Made by a program: the position numbers and the translations under genes. 64,000 nucleotides of DNA, from contig JAKLJX010000028.1 in NCBI GenBank assembly GCA_023150945.1, positions 1 through 64,000 of the forward strand. Direction: 5' to 3'. Of the stretch, positions 1 to 7,185 are shown piece by piece; within the stretch, counting starts at the first letter, position 1; each line of letters opens with the position of its first letter. The notes below the pieces were generated by a model. It saw only the letters and a program-made list of their open reading frames with translations, was not told the origin of the DNA and did no database searches. The stretch is from a bacterium (GTDB lineage: Bacteria; Zhuqueibacterota; Zhuqueibacteria; Zhuqueibacterales; Zhuqueibacteraceae).

Positions 1-77
1 CGACACTGCAAAACAAATTCGCCTCATCAATCACAAGAACGTTTCAATCCTTGTTTTGATGGAAGGGGCTCACCGAC
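1..77 (-). CRISPR. Leader-proximal end of a CRISPR array
   Basis: A 37-bp repeat lies at 41-77. It starts GTTTCAATCCTTGTTTTGAT and ends CACCGAC on the plus strand. Bases 1-4 (CGAC) match the last four bases of that repeat, so the window opens at the end of the preceding repeat, and 5-40 is a 36-bp spacer. Read on the minus strand, the repeat ends in ATTGAAAC, the usual 8-nt 5' handle of type I-B crRNAs. Transcription therefore runs leftward out of the window, and this is the newest spacer, next to the leader and cas4. Only one whole repeat is visible, so the length is inferred from the CGAC match. Confidence 0.8.
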
Positions 78-253
78 TGCTCTGGCTCCAGCAAATCCCT
101 GTTTTTTCGCCTCTAAACCTCCAAGTTTGCGCCGGCAAATGTGGTTCTTTACTCCGCCATTCTGTCACAAATAACCCCTCAACCGCACTCGTCCGCAGCA
201 ATCTCATCGGGCTCAACTCCTGTTCTGGCGGCAGCTTACCGCCGGCGGCCATG
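78..253 (-). promoter_or_regulatory. Probable CRISPR leader
   Basis: This 176-bp non-coding stretch lies between the first repeat and the cas4 stop codon. Its position on the side where the repeat starts, read on the minus strand, makes it the leader that drives array transcription and receives new spacers. I see no convincing -35/-10 pair. The assignment rests on position only. Confidence 0.5.
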
Positions 254-853
254 TTATACGCAGATATTTCGATAGCAGCAATCCACACAGCGGCTTTTGT
301 GGGGCGTGCGCCGCGGCAAAAATCCAGTGCGCGAAATATCAAGAATCGCGGCCAGAATGTCAATCGCTTTTTCGAAATCATTCGTGGCAATGTCCACCGG
401 CACCACCAGATTTTGGCTGCGGGTGTAAACCAGGAAACCGCGCTGCACCGGCTTGCCATAATTCTCCCGAAGCAGCAGGCCGTAGAGCACGAGCTGCATG
501 CGGTAGCCCGCGTACAGCCGGTTTTTCCATTCGGCAAATTTATAATCCAGCGGCGCCAGGCTGCCGTCGGCCAGGGTGAGCACCTCATCCACCTGGCCGC
601 GCAGGTGATAGCGCGGCGCAGAAAGGTAGACTTCAAACTCGCGCTTGACTACCCCCAGCTTCTTGCGCAAGTAGGCGCGGTTGCGAATTTGCTTCTGCCG
701 GTGCACCTGCCGGCCCTGCACGACTTTGAAGCGCTTTGCCTCCTGTTGGGAAATGCCCAGTACATTCATGAAATAAATGTAGCGCGGGCAAAACAGGTAT
801 TCGAGTACCTCCGAAGGAGTGATGGTGACGCTGTCGCTTTCGAGCGTGGGCAT
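254..853 (-). CDS. cas4: CRISPR adaptation exonuclease Cas4
   Basis: Cas4 is a RecB-family Fe-S nuclease that trims prespacers and helps set PAM and orientation during spacer acquisition. The 199-residue product has an N-terminal Cys in FCPR (C22), RecB-type acidic residues (D89 in GQVDE, D103-K105 in PLDYKF), a QLVLYGLLL helix, and a C-terminal cysteine cluster (C189, C192/C193, C198) that completes the 4Fe-4S site. I chose the ATG at 853 because family members begin about ten residues before ITPSEVLEYL. A GTG at 943 overlaps the cas2 stop and has a GGGAG seven bases upstream. It would add 30 low-complexity residues and cannot be excluded. cas4 is last in the operon, next to the leader, whereas cas3-cas4-cas1-cas2 is the more usual order. 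Confidence 0.93.
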   Translation of the reverse strand: MPTLESDSVTITPSEVLEYLFCPRYIYFMNVLGISQQEAKRFKVVQGRQVHRQKQIRNRAYLRKKLGVVKREFEVYLSAPRYHLRGQVDEVLTLADGSLAPLDYKFAEWKNRLYAGYRMQLVLYGLLLRENYGKPVQRGFLVYTRSQNLVVPVDIATNDFEKAIDILAAILDISRTGFLPRRTPHKSRCVDCCYRNICV

Positions 854-939
854 GGGTGCTGCCTGCTGCAAGGTTGGTGGGGGAGATTCCTGGAGCGCGG
901 GATGGTCACGCCCGCCTGTGCCAGGCCGGCAGTCTGCGC

Positions 940-1230
940 TCACAGGAACAACTCCCGAATTTCATTGGTGACCAGTTTTTTGTCAAACGCCTCGCCGAGC
1001 AGCCGCACTTTGGAGAAATCTTCCTTGCACATCGGAAAAATGTAAACCCGGTCGGTCTCCTCGTCGATGAGCGACTTGATTTTCAAGCCCAGTTCGTCGA
1101 TTTCATTGGCGTTCAAATCGCCGAGAAAGACGGAATATTGCACGCGCATGATGCCGGCGCGCTGGCAGGTTTTGGCGACTTGCGTGCGCGGCTTGTCTTT
1201 GACGATGTCGTAGATGACCCAGGTGAGCAT
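940..1230 (-). CDS. cas2: CRISPR adaptation protein Cas2
   Basis: Cas2 is the small ferredoxin-fold protein that bridges two Cas1 dimers in the spacer integrase. The 96-residue product begins MLTWVIYDIV, with the conserved Asp at residue 8 after the first beta strand, and continues through the typical VQYSVFLGDL strand and the YIFPMC strand. The frame stays open upstream to 1293, but the added residues come from a heptameric GCAAG-type repeat and are unlike Cas2. No clear ribosome-binding site precedes the ATG at 1230. It lies 69 bp downstream of cas1 and its stop overlaps an alternative GTG of cas4. Confidence 0.93.
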   Translation of the reverse strand: MLTWVIYDIVKDKPRTQVAKTCQRAGIMRVQYSVFLGDLNANEIDELGLKIKSLIDEETDRVYIFPMCKEDFSKVRLLGEAFDKKLVTNEIRELFL

Positions 1231-1258
1231 GCAAGTTGCAAGTTTGCAAGGGGCAAGT
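1231..1258. repeat. Heptameric GCAAGKK repeat upstream of cas2
   Basis: Imperfect tandem GCAAGTT/GCAAGGG units fill the start of the cas1-cas2 gap and abut the cas2 start codon. The same sequence type recurs inside cas1 and just upstream of cas1. It resembles the short tandemly repeated heptamers known from other bacterial genomes. Confidence 0.7.
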
Positions 1259-1299
1259 TCTTCTTTGTCTCCCCATTCCCCCATCCCGTTCATCTCCCA

Positions 1300-2364
1300 T
1301 CATTCCGTTTCCGGTTCGCGTTCCAAATCGATCTTGAGCAGCTCCTGTGCGAAGGCTTGACAGTCGAACTGAATGATATTGCGCCGACTGATATTGCGGC
1401 CCTGGTGGCGGAGTGCGGCGTCCAGGCGCTCGTTGAATGCGGCGATCACCACTTGCTTGCCTTCTTTATTGAGCGTCATGCCGTTTTGAATTTTGTCGAA
1501 CATCTCTTTTTTCACCTGGCGCTGGCTGAAAAGATAGACGGTGGTTTCTTCGGCCCAGATACGATAGGGCTCGATGAGGTCGAAGACCAGCGACTTTTTG
1601 TTGTAATTGTCGGCATGAAAGAAACCGAGATAGGGCTCGAGTCCGGCGAGCATGCAGCCGCGCTCGACCAGGCCATAGAGCACGCCGTAGCAGTAGTTGA
1701 GGATGCAATTAAACTCGTCTTTCGCGGGCTGGCGCGAGCGGCCGTGAAAGGGAAATTGTTCCGGCTGCACGAAGCTGAGTGCCTCGAAGTAAATGCGGCC
1801 GGCAGTGCCTTCGAGTCCGCGCAGGGAGTCGGCGGCGAGGGGCAAGGGGCAAGGCGCAAGGGGCAAATTGGAGGTGTTGGCCGAATCGGCTTGAGTAGGA
1901 GTGCTTTCATTTTTGATGTCAACGATTTTCAGCTTGTCGCGAATGACTTGGATTTGGCTGATATAAACGCCGAGCTGCTCCTGCTTGGCCGGGCGCTTGT
2001 TGGCGAGGGTGGTGAGAAAGTCGATTTGGTTGTCGAGCTTCTGCTGCACCCAGCGCATCGCATAGCCGAGGCCTTCGCTGCTGGTGCTGGCGACAAGCTG
2101 GCCGCGGCGAATGCGGGTGGTGGAGCCGAGCTTGGCATGCCAGAGCCGGCCAAACGGCGCGCCAAACTTGTCGAGAAACACGACGTCGATATTGTTCTCG
2201 ACCGCGAGCTGCAAGGCCGCGGAGCTGAGCTTCACCGCCGAGCTGATGAGCATGCTCTCGACTTTCTTGGGCGAGACGAGCTTGCTTTCGTCTTCGACGG
2301 TGATGTGAAAGCAGCCGTCACGGATGCGCAGGTAGGCGCCGGGGCTGTTGAGAACGAGTTGCAT
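1300..2364 (-). CDS. cas1: CRISPR integrase Cas1
   Basis: Cas1 is the metal-dependent integrase that inserts spacers at the leader-repeat junction. The 354-residue product starts MQLVLNSPGAYL, has the N-terminal beta domain with FLDKFGAPFGRL, and carries the catalytic triad E185 (GLEGTAGR), H250 (GFFHADNY) and E265 (DLIEPYR). The ATG at 2364 fits the family. A TTG at 2394 would add residues encoded by a repeat. At about residues 167-176 the chain reads LPLAPCPLPLA, the in-frame translation of a heptameric DNA repeat, inserted some ten residues before the catalytic Glu. The protein is slightly longer than most Cas1 proteins, which is consistent with this insert. All catalytic residues remain. 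Confidence 0.95.
   Translation of the reverse strand: MQLVLNSPGAYLRIRDGCFHITVEDESKLVSPKKVESMLISSAVKLSSAALQLAVENNIDVVFLDKFGAPFGRLWHAKLGSTTRIRRGQLVASTSSEGLGYAMRWVQQKLDNQIDFLTTLANKRPAKQEQLGVYISQIQVIRDKLKIVDIKNESTPTQADSANTSNLPLAPCPLPLAADSLRGLEGTAGRIYFEALSFVQPEQFPFHGRSRQPAKDEFNCILNYCYGVLYGLVERGCMLAGLEPYLGFFHADNYNKKSLVFDLIEPYRIWAEETTVYLFSQRQVKKEMFDKIQNGMTLNKEGKQVVIAAFNERLDAALRHQGRNISRRNIIQFDCQAFAQELLKIDLEREPETE
1841..1867. repeat. Heptameric repeat inserted in cas1
   Basis: Four imperfect seven-base units of the GGCAAGG type lie in frame inside cas1. They match the repeats at 1231-1258 and 2370-2402. Confidence 0.7.
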
Positions 2365-2369
2365 GGGAG

Positions 2370-2402
2370 GCAAATGGCAAGGGGCAAGATGCAAGAAAGC
2401 AA
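2370..2402. repeat. Heptameric repeat upstream of cas1
   Basis: GCAAATG/GCAAGGG/GCAAGAT/GCAAGAA units occupy the bases just upstream of the cas1 start codon. This is the third copy of the repeat within 1.2 kb of cas genes. Confidence 0.7.
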
Positions 2403-2446
2403 ACAGTTAAAATTGGTCTGTGCCGCAGCACCTTGGGAGGTGCCGG

Positions 2447-2523
2447 GTTTCAATTCTTGTTTTGGACGGCATTATCCTTCCGCTCGTTCCATCTCTCAAT
2501 CTCCATCCTTGTTATGATCGAAA
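2447..2523 (-). CRISPR. Degenerate two-repeat mini-CRISPR in the cas3-cas1 gap
   Basis: Bases 2447-2464 match positions 1-18 of the CRISPR repeat at 17 of 18 sites. Bases 2505-2522 match repeat positions 7-24 at 16 of 18. Both copies have the same orientation as the array and decay outside the matched core. Their spacing, about 52 bp, is shorter than the repeat-plus-spacer unit of 73 bp. On the minus strand the 3' copy keeps a perfect ATTGAAAC handle. Such degenerate pairs inside type I-B cas operons are known as CreR or CreA guide RNAs that direct Cascade to repress cas or toxin promoters. That function is inferred here. Confidence 0.55.
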
Positions 2524-2662
2524 TCAGCTCTACTTCCTAAAGTGACGCCCCAGTTCCGTGTTTTAATGCACTTTGTGCCTTGACGAGTGTGCCAACTGGT
2601 TAAGGGAGTCGCAATCCGGCATGGCGCGGCCGAAAGGAGGTGATGCCCTCTGAAACTATAGC

Positions 2663-2701
2663 GTAGCCCGTGGCTGAAGCTTGCGCAGGCTCGCTACGGG
2701 C
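2663..2701. repeat. Short palindromic interspersed repeat
   Basis: The sequence begins GTAGCCCG and ends CTACGGGC, with GCCCGT/ACGGGC arms around a GCTTGCGCAGGCT core. A relative with GTAGCGCA/TGCGCTAC arms occurs at 9080-9131. Confidence 0.5.
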
Positions 2702-2706
2702 CTTGT

Positions 2707-2737
2707 GGGGCAGTGCCGACGCTGCCCCTTTGTTTTT
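2707..2737 (+). terminator. Rho-independent terminator, plus strand
   Basis: GGGGCAG (2707-2713) pairs with CTGCCCC (2722-2728) across an eight-base loop and is followed by TTTGTTTTT. The T-run lies on the plus strand only, so it ends rightward transcription just before the convergent cas3 stop. Confidence 0.75.
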
Positions 2738-2744
2738 CAATCAC

Positions 2745-5249
2745 TCAAAAAATCTCGGTGTGTTTGAGGCTCTCTTGCGCCGGTTTGGGCAATTGCAAAC
2801 CCATTACTTCGTCGTAGGGTAAATCGACCCAGTAAAAGGACTCCAGCTTTTTTCCTTCGAATTCCAGTGGCATGGCGTTGCCCTGGCTGTGCAGGAGCTT
2901 GCGGCGCCAAAAGGGGATTTCGACGCTGTACATGGCGCGTTTGACGGGACTGGCAAAAAACTCGCGTTGCTCTTTCTTGCTGAAGCCGTACCAAATTCTT
3001 TGTGGAATGACCGGCACGCGCTCTTCTTTGATCCAGCGGGTTTCCAATTTTTCATCTTCGGCGCCGTGATCGAAAACATAACCCAGGCGGTGTTGTTGAT
3101 GCTTGAAATCGCGTTCGGCTTCCTGATATTGCGATTGTGAGGAGAGATTGGTGGCGGCATACACTTCATTTACCCAATCCAGCAAATCCTGCTCGCTCAT
3201 GCGACGCGGCGGCGTGAGCCGTTGCGACAGCGTTGCGGCGCTGCGCACGAGGATTTTGTCGACGCCGAATTTTTCCTGATAAACCTTGTGCGAAACCTCG
3301 TCGGCTGCCAACACGGTAATGGTGGCATTTTGCTTTTTGCGGGCGCGATTGCAGCGACCGGCGCGCTGCACCATGGCATCCGGCGGGCACAGCTCGCTGA
3401 CGAGGTGATCGTAATCGATATCGAGACTAACCTCGACGATTTGCGTGGCGACCAGGCTGGTTTTGCTGCTGCTTTTTTCCGCTTTGAAAATGTCCTTTTC
3501 AATTTCGCGGCGATCTTTCTGCATGAATGCGGAGTGCAGCAGACGCACTGGCGCGTCGAACTCGCGCAATTGTTCGAATGTTTCCTGCGCGCCGCGCACG
3601 GTGTTGCGCACGATGAGAAAGCGCTCGCCCTGCATCCGGCGCGCGATTTTTCGCAGGAAGGATTTATCCGAGAAATCCGTATTGCCATGAAACTGCCATT
3701 GACCGCGCGCTTCGGCAAGCAGGCTGTGGTCTTGCACCTGCTGTGTTGCCGGAAACCAGTTTTCAAAAAGCCGGCGCAGCGGTTGCGGAAAAGTTGCCGA
3801 GAGCGCCAACACCGGCACGTGCAGCAAACGCAATTGCGGCGCAAATGCGCCGAGCAAACCCAGCGTGTACGGATCGAAGGCGTGCAGCTCATCGAGAATC
3901 ACGGCAGATTGCGCCAGCGCATGATTGCGAAACACCCAATATTTACCGTGCAATCCGGCGAGGAGAAGTTGATCCAAAGTCGCGACCGTGATGGGAGGAA
4001 AGAAAGCGGCTTCGGACAGCACGTTTTGGCGCACCTCGCCATTATCTTCTTCGGACTCCCCTTCATTATCTTCGCGCAGCAGCTTGGCTTTGCTGTGGGC
4101 CAATCCGACGAGCGCCATTCCGAAAAGATCACTCAAGCGTTTGTGGATGGCATTGGCCGTGGTGGTCGTGGGCAGCAGATAGAGAATTTTGGAAAGATGC
4201 GGATGGTGGCGCATGCGGTTGAGCGCCCAAAGTATTGCGGCTTCGGTTTTGCCGCTACCCGTGGGCGCAATGCAATAGGCATAATCGTCCAAACCGGCTA
4301 CGTGCTGTTGAAATTCGCGCCAGGAAATGTTGGCTGACTTGCTCGCCGCCGCGCTTTTCTTGGCGGTTTCGAGTTTTTCTTTCAGCCAGGTTTGCGGTTG
4401 ATCTTGCGATTGAACCGGCGAAGCCGGCAGCTTGCCGAGGCCGTAGATTTCGCGGCGTTCCGCCGACGCCCACCAGTCACAAATTTGCAGATGCGCTTTG
4501 AAACTGGCGCCAAACCAACGGAGCAGAAAGCGCGCTTCGGGTGAATTGAAGTTTTGCAGGCTTTCGCGCAGCTTGTCTTTGCGGTCGACAAATTTGCCTG
4601 CCAAGCCATCTTGCGCCCATTTCGCACCTTCTTCCCAAAATCTCAACGGCAAATCGCGGCACGATTTCATGTCGTCGGTGAGATATGCGCTCACCCAATC
4701 CCATGCTTTGTTCTGCAATTGCGCCGGCTGCAACACGCCAAAAGCAGGTTTGAAGAGACGGGTGCGCTCGCGCTCGAACAACGTGTTGTCCAGCCGTTTG
4801 TGATGGCCCATCACCGCCACGGCTTCCCAGGGCAAATCGCACGGCAACGGGTTCATTGCTTGGGAGAGACGTTGCGCCAGGATCGCGGTGAAGGGCAAGC
4901 TCAGCAACTCGTGGCGAAAGTGCCAGTCGCGATTGACTGGTTTGTCATCGCGCGCGGCGCACATGTAAAGATGAAAGCCTTGATTGAGCTTGCCGATGTC
5001 ATGCGTGGCGCAAGCCAGGCGCAGGCCGGCGTCGACACGCTTCATGAATGCCGGCAAATCCGCCGCAAACAGGCGCTGCGCAATCAGCAGCGTTCCGAGA
5101 TGCGACCAATAATCTTGCGTCTGCGGCCACAATTCGAGATGTGCCTCCAGCACGCGCTGCACGTGTTGTCGATAGGTTTGGCGCGGCTTGGCGAGGGGTT
5201 CCTCGCTTGCGGGGAGAATCCAGAAATTCATATAATAGCTTCTCGCCAT
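2745..5249 (-). CDS. cas3: CRISPR effector nuclease-helicase Cas3
   Basis: Cas3 is recruited by Cascade to the R-loop and degrades target DNA. The 834-residue product carries an N-terminal HD nuclease (ATHDIGK around residues 81-87, FRHE at about 111-114, MGHH at about 147-150). An SF2 helicase follows, with Walker A APTGSGKT (328-335), DELH (453-456), an LSAT motif, and QRAGRCNR motif VI. HD and helicase are fused in the usual order. I chose the ATG at 5249 because the open frame upstream (to 5318) is translated from a palindromic repeat. An ATG at 5231 with GAGAAG upstream is also possible. The gene is 81 bp downstream of cas5 and converges on a plus-strand terminator. Confidence 0.95.
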   Translation of the reverse strand: MARSYYMNFWILPASEEPLAKPRQTYRQHVQRVLEAHLELWPQTQDYWSHLGTLLIAQRLFAADLPAFMKRVDAGLRLACATHDIGKLNQGFHLYMCAARDDKPVNRDWHFRHELLSLPFTAILAQRLSQAMNPLPCDLPWEAVAVMGHHKRLDNTLFERERTRLFKPAFGVLQPAQLQNKAWDWVSAYLTDDMKSCRDLPLRFWEEGAKWAQDGLAGKFVDRKDKLRESLQNFNSPEARFLLRWFGASFKAHLQICDWWASAERREIYGLGKLPASPVQSQDQPQTWLKEKLETAKKSAAASKSANISWREFQQHVAGLDDYAYCIAPTGSGKTEAAILWALNRMRHHPHLSKILYLLPTTTTANAIHKRLSDLFGMALVGLAHSKAKLLREDNEGESEEDNGEVRQNVLSEAAFFPPITVATLDQLLLAGLHGKYWVFRNHALAQSAVILDELHAFDPYTLGLLGAFAPQLRLLHVPVLALSATFPQPLRRLFENWFPATQQVQDHSLLAEARGQWQFHGNTDFSDKSFLRKIARRMQGERFLIVRNTVRGAQETFEQLREFDAPVRLLHSAFMQKDRREIEKDIFKAEKSSSKTSLVATQIVEVSLDIDYDHLVSELCPPDAMVQRAGRCNRARKKQNATITVLAADEVSHKVYQEKFGVDKILVRSAATLSQRLTPPRRMSEQDLLDWVNEVYAATNLSSQSQYQEAERDFKHQQHRLGYVFDHGAEDEKLETRWIKEERVPVIPQRIWYGFSKKEQREFFASPVKRAMYSVEIPFWRRKLLHSQGNAMPLEFEGKKLESFYWVDLPYDEVMGLQLPKPAQESLKHTEIF

Positions 5250-5253
5250 AAGC

Positions 5254-5334
5254 GTAGTCCTCGCCCCTTGTGGGCGAATGGTGTAGTCACGGAATTTTGC
5301 GGTGTGACTACGACCCACAAGGGGTCGCGACTAC
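5254..5334. repeat. Nested inverted repeat between cas5 and cas3
   Basis: Outer arms at 5254-5274 (GTAGTC...CCTTGTGGG) and 5314-5334 pair over about 21 bases with two mismatches. Inner arms GTAGTCAC (5283-5290) and GTGACTAC (5304-5311) sit between them. The element fills the gap and supplies the last Ser codons of cas5. It would form a long hairpin in the cas mRNA. Confidence 0.75.
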
Positions 5335-6104
5335 GAAGAACTGAACAGCCATTTGTCAAACGGCCCGAGCCACGGCAAGGCCAAAGCCTCGCCGGAGGGC
5401 CCGAGCTCGGTCTGCACACATGGGATTGGCTCCTGCAACTTCACGCTCGTCGTTAAGAAAGTGAACGGCGCGAAGGCCGCGGGCAAGCGCTCGCCTTTCT
5501 TGCCGATTTGCCAGGCGAGCGGCAGGTTCCAGCTATTGGGGCCAGCCACGGTTTCGAGCAGTGAGGTGTTTTTTAATGCTTCGGCTTCGATTTTGGCTTT
5601 GCCCCAGAGCGAGCCGGGCGCAATGCAATGATGCAAACGAACCGCCGGTTGCAGCGGCAGTTCATCCACAAACTCGGCGCGCATGACGGCAAGCAGATCG
5701 GCCGGCCCGGCGGAAATCGGATAATGCGGTGCATTCACCGCCTCGTGTAAAACCCGATCTTGTTCCGCCGTCGCGCATTGCACGACGATGCGACAGATGA
5801 GATCGACGTGCAATTCACGCAACAAGATGGTAGAGAATTCATTCGGTTTGATTTTGCCGCCGGCGCCGACTTTGCGGATGGTCATCAGCTCGTTGCCGCC
5901 GCCGTTGTATTTGCCGCCGATGCCGAGTCTGGGCTGGGCTTGCCGCAGCCAATGGTCGATGCCGGTTTCGTCCAAACCCATGGCCGCGCCGAGCATGCCG
6001 AGCACCGTCGTTGGGGGCGGCAACGGAAAACTGCGGTGATAATTGTGGTGCAACGGAATACGGAAACACGCCATGGGCGCGGAGAAATCTATGATGATGG
6101 GCAT
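5331..6104 (-). CDS. cas5: Cascade backbone subunit Cas5
   Basis: Cas5 caps the 5' handle of the crRNA in the type I Cascade complex. The 257-residue product opens with the Cas5 signature strand MPIIIDFSAPMACFR and the SFPLPPPTTVLGMLGAAMG helix, and has a glycine-rich LGIGGKYNGGG segment. It lies between cas7 and cas3, as in Tneap-type I-B loci. A separate Cas6 processing nuclease is present, so this Cas5 need not be catalytic, unlike Cas5 of subtype I-C. The final residues (SSS) run into the palindromic repeat, so the stop codon may have been supplied by that insertion. Confidence 0.9.
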   Translation of the reverse strand: MPIIIDFSAPMACFRIPLHHNYHRSFPLPPPTTVLGMLGAAMGLDETGIDHWLRQAQPRLGIGGKYNGGGNELMTIRKVGAGGKIKPNEFSTILLRELHVDLICRIVVQCATAEQDRVLHEAVNAPHYPISAGPADLLAVMRAEFVDELPLQPAVRLHHCIAPGSLWGKAKIEAEALKNTSLLETVAGPNSWNLPLAWQIGKKGERLPAAFAPFTFLTTSVKLQEPIPCVQTELGPSGEALALPWLGPFDKWLFSSS

Positions 6105-6125
6105 AACGTTCTCGTCAAATTATTG

Positions 6126-6268
6126 GTTCGTAGTAACTCCTTGAGGAGTCAACGCGTCTGGACGGGAGAATGCCTGAAGGCACCACTACGAACGCTTGAT
6201 GTTCGTAATAACTCCTTGAGGAGTCAATTCGTCAGCACGAGAGGATGCCTAAAGGCATTACTACGAGC
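6126..6268. repeat. Two tandem copies of a 68-bp palindromic element
   Basis: Copies at 6126-6193 and 6201-6268 both begin GTTCGTA and end in CTACGA, so each has terminal inverted repeats. Each also contains the internal palindromes ACTCCTTGAGGAGT and GCCTRAAGGC. A half element (GCCTAAAGGCGAAACTACGA) recurs at 9047-9072. They fill the cas7-cas5 gap without interrupting a gene. Confidence 0.75.
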
Positions 6269-6274
6269 CATTAT

Positions 6275-7183
6275 TCACTCAAACAATTTCGTCGTGATCC
6301 AGCCCGACATCTTCTCAAAAGCCTCGCCAACGGTCACCGGCTCGCATTCTTTGGGAATGAAGGGGCGATACTTTTCCGTGCCGCCAAAAATCTTCGAGAC
6401 GATGATGTCTTTGCGGTCCGTCGCCGCTTCGGCCAAACCGTTGAGATTGAGCTTGCCGTCGCTGCCGATGAAAACTGCTTCGAGAAAGAGCGGCACTTTG
6501 GCGGTCATCAACGCGGCCGCCACGATTTTGGGCGTAAGATCGCCGAGAAAGCGGCTTTGCCGGCCCGAGAGCCAAAGATCGCGCGTGGCTTTCAACAACT
6601 TCTGAACGCGATCGACGCGCTTTTCAGGCTGGTCTTCTTTTCCTTTGGCATAGCCTTCATCGCAACCAATGCGATCCAACTCAACGAGCAACGTGCCACG
6701 GTAGAGGCCGCCGTCGATCTCCGTTTCAAACAAATTAGGTTTGCCGTCCACATCCATTTTTGAAAAGTTGGCGCCAAAATCGGTTTCGCCCTGCCACGGC
6801 GTAAGGCTCATCATGGGCGCGACGCGCACCGGCGCGGTGCGTTTGTTGGCGCTTTCCGCCTGGCCTTTGCGGGCGATCATGAAGCCGAAAAGATCGTCGT
6901 CGATGAACTCGGCCGGTTTGCCTTGGGTATGCGCGGTCTGTTTAGTGTCCTGACCTTCTTCCACATGCACCAGGCTCAGTTTTTCGCCCATGTCTTCCAG
7001 ACGGTCACGCAACGCGCGGCGCACGGCCTGGCCGGAGATGTAAATGTATTGGCCGTCCTGGCGGGTGATTTTTTTCAAGCTTACGAGATTATCAGCTTCC
7101 TTGTCGCCGGCGTTGAAGGAGGCGAGGCTGGCTTCCGCAAGCCAGGTGATGGTGAGGCAATTGGGTTTTGCGGTGGGTTTCAT
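6275..7183 (-). CDS. cas7: Cascade backbone subunit Cas7 (Cst2/DevR family)
   Basis: Cas7 polymerises along the crRNA spacer to form the Cascade backbone. The 302-residue product begins MKPTAKPNCLTITWLAEASL and shows the DevR/Cst2-type YIYISGQAVRRALRDRL segment, a DDDLFGFM stretch, and the RTAPVRVAPMMSLTPW strand typical of I-B Tneap Cas7 proteins. The start at 7183 is set by AAGGAG seven bases upstream. Upstream in-frame residues belong to the cas8 end. It begins two bases after the cas8 stop, indicating translational coupling. Confidence 0.92.
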   Translation of the reverse strand: MKPTAKPNCLTITWLAEASLASFNAGDKEADNLVSLKKITRQDGQYIYISGQAVRRALRDRLEDMGEKLSLVHVEEGQDTKQTAHTQGKPAEFIDDDLFGFMIARKGQAESANKRTAPVRVAPMMSLTPWQGETDFGANFSKMDVDGKPNLFETEIDGGLYRGTLLVELDRIGCDEGYAKGKEDQPEKRVDRVQKLLKATRDLWLSGRQSRFLGDLTPKIVAAALMTAKVPLFLEAVFIGSDGKLNLNGLAEAATDRKDIIVSKIFGGTEKYRPFIPKECEPVTVGEAFEKMSGWITTKLFE

Positions 7184-7185
7184 GT

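Larger units (their letters stand above)
2580..2737 (+). ncRNA. Candidate small plus-strand transcript with a perfect Shine-Dalgarno
   Basis: A TTGACG at 2580-2585 could be a -35 element, though no good -10 follows. Bases 2633-2644 (AAAGGAGGTGAT) are a perfect complement to the usual 3' end of 16S rRNA. They run straight into a seven-codon mini-ORF, ATG at 2643 to TAG at 2666. A strong terminator follows at 2707-2737. No protein gene on this strand explains the terminator. The arrangement recalls CreT-type toxin RNAs beside a mini-CRISPR. The transcript itself is inferred. Confidence 0.3.

Noticed and set aside
856-2517. Long plus-strand frame of about 550 codons across cas2 and cas1
   Set aside because: It is antisense to two clearly recognised genes, has no domain, and reflects GC-rich third-position bias.
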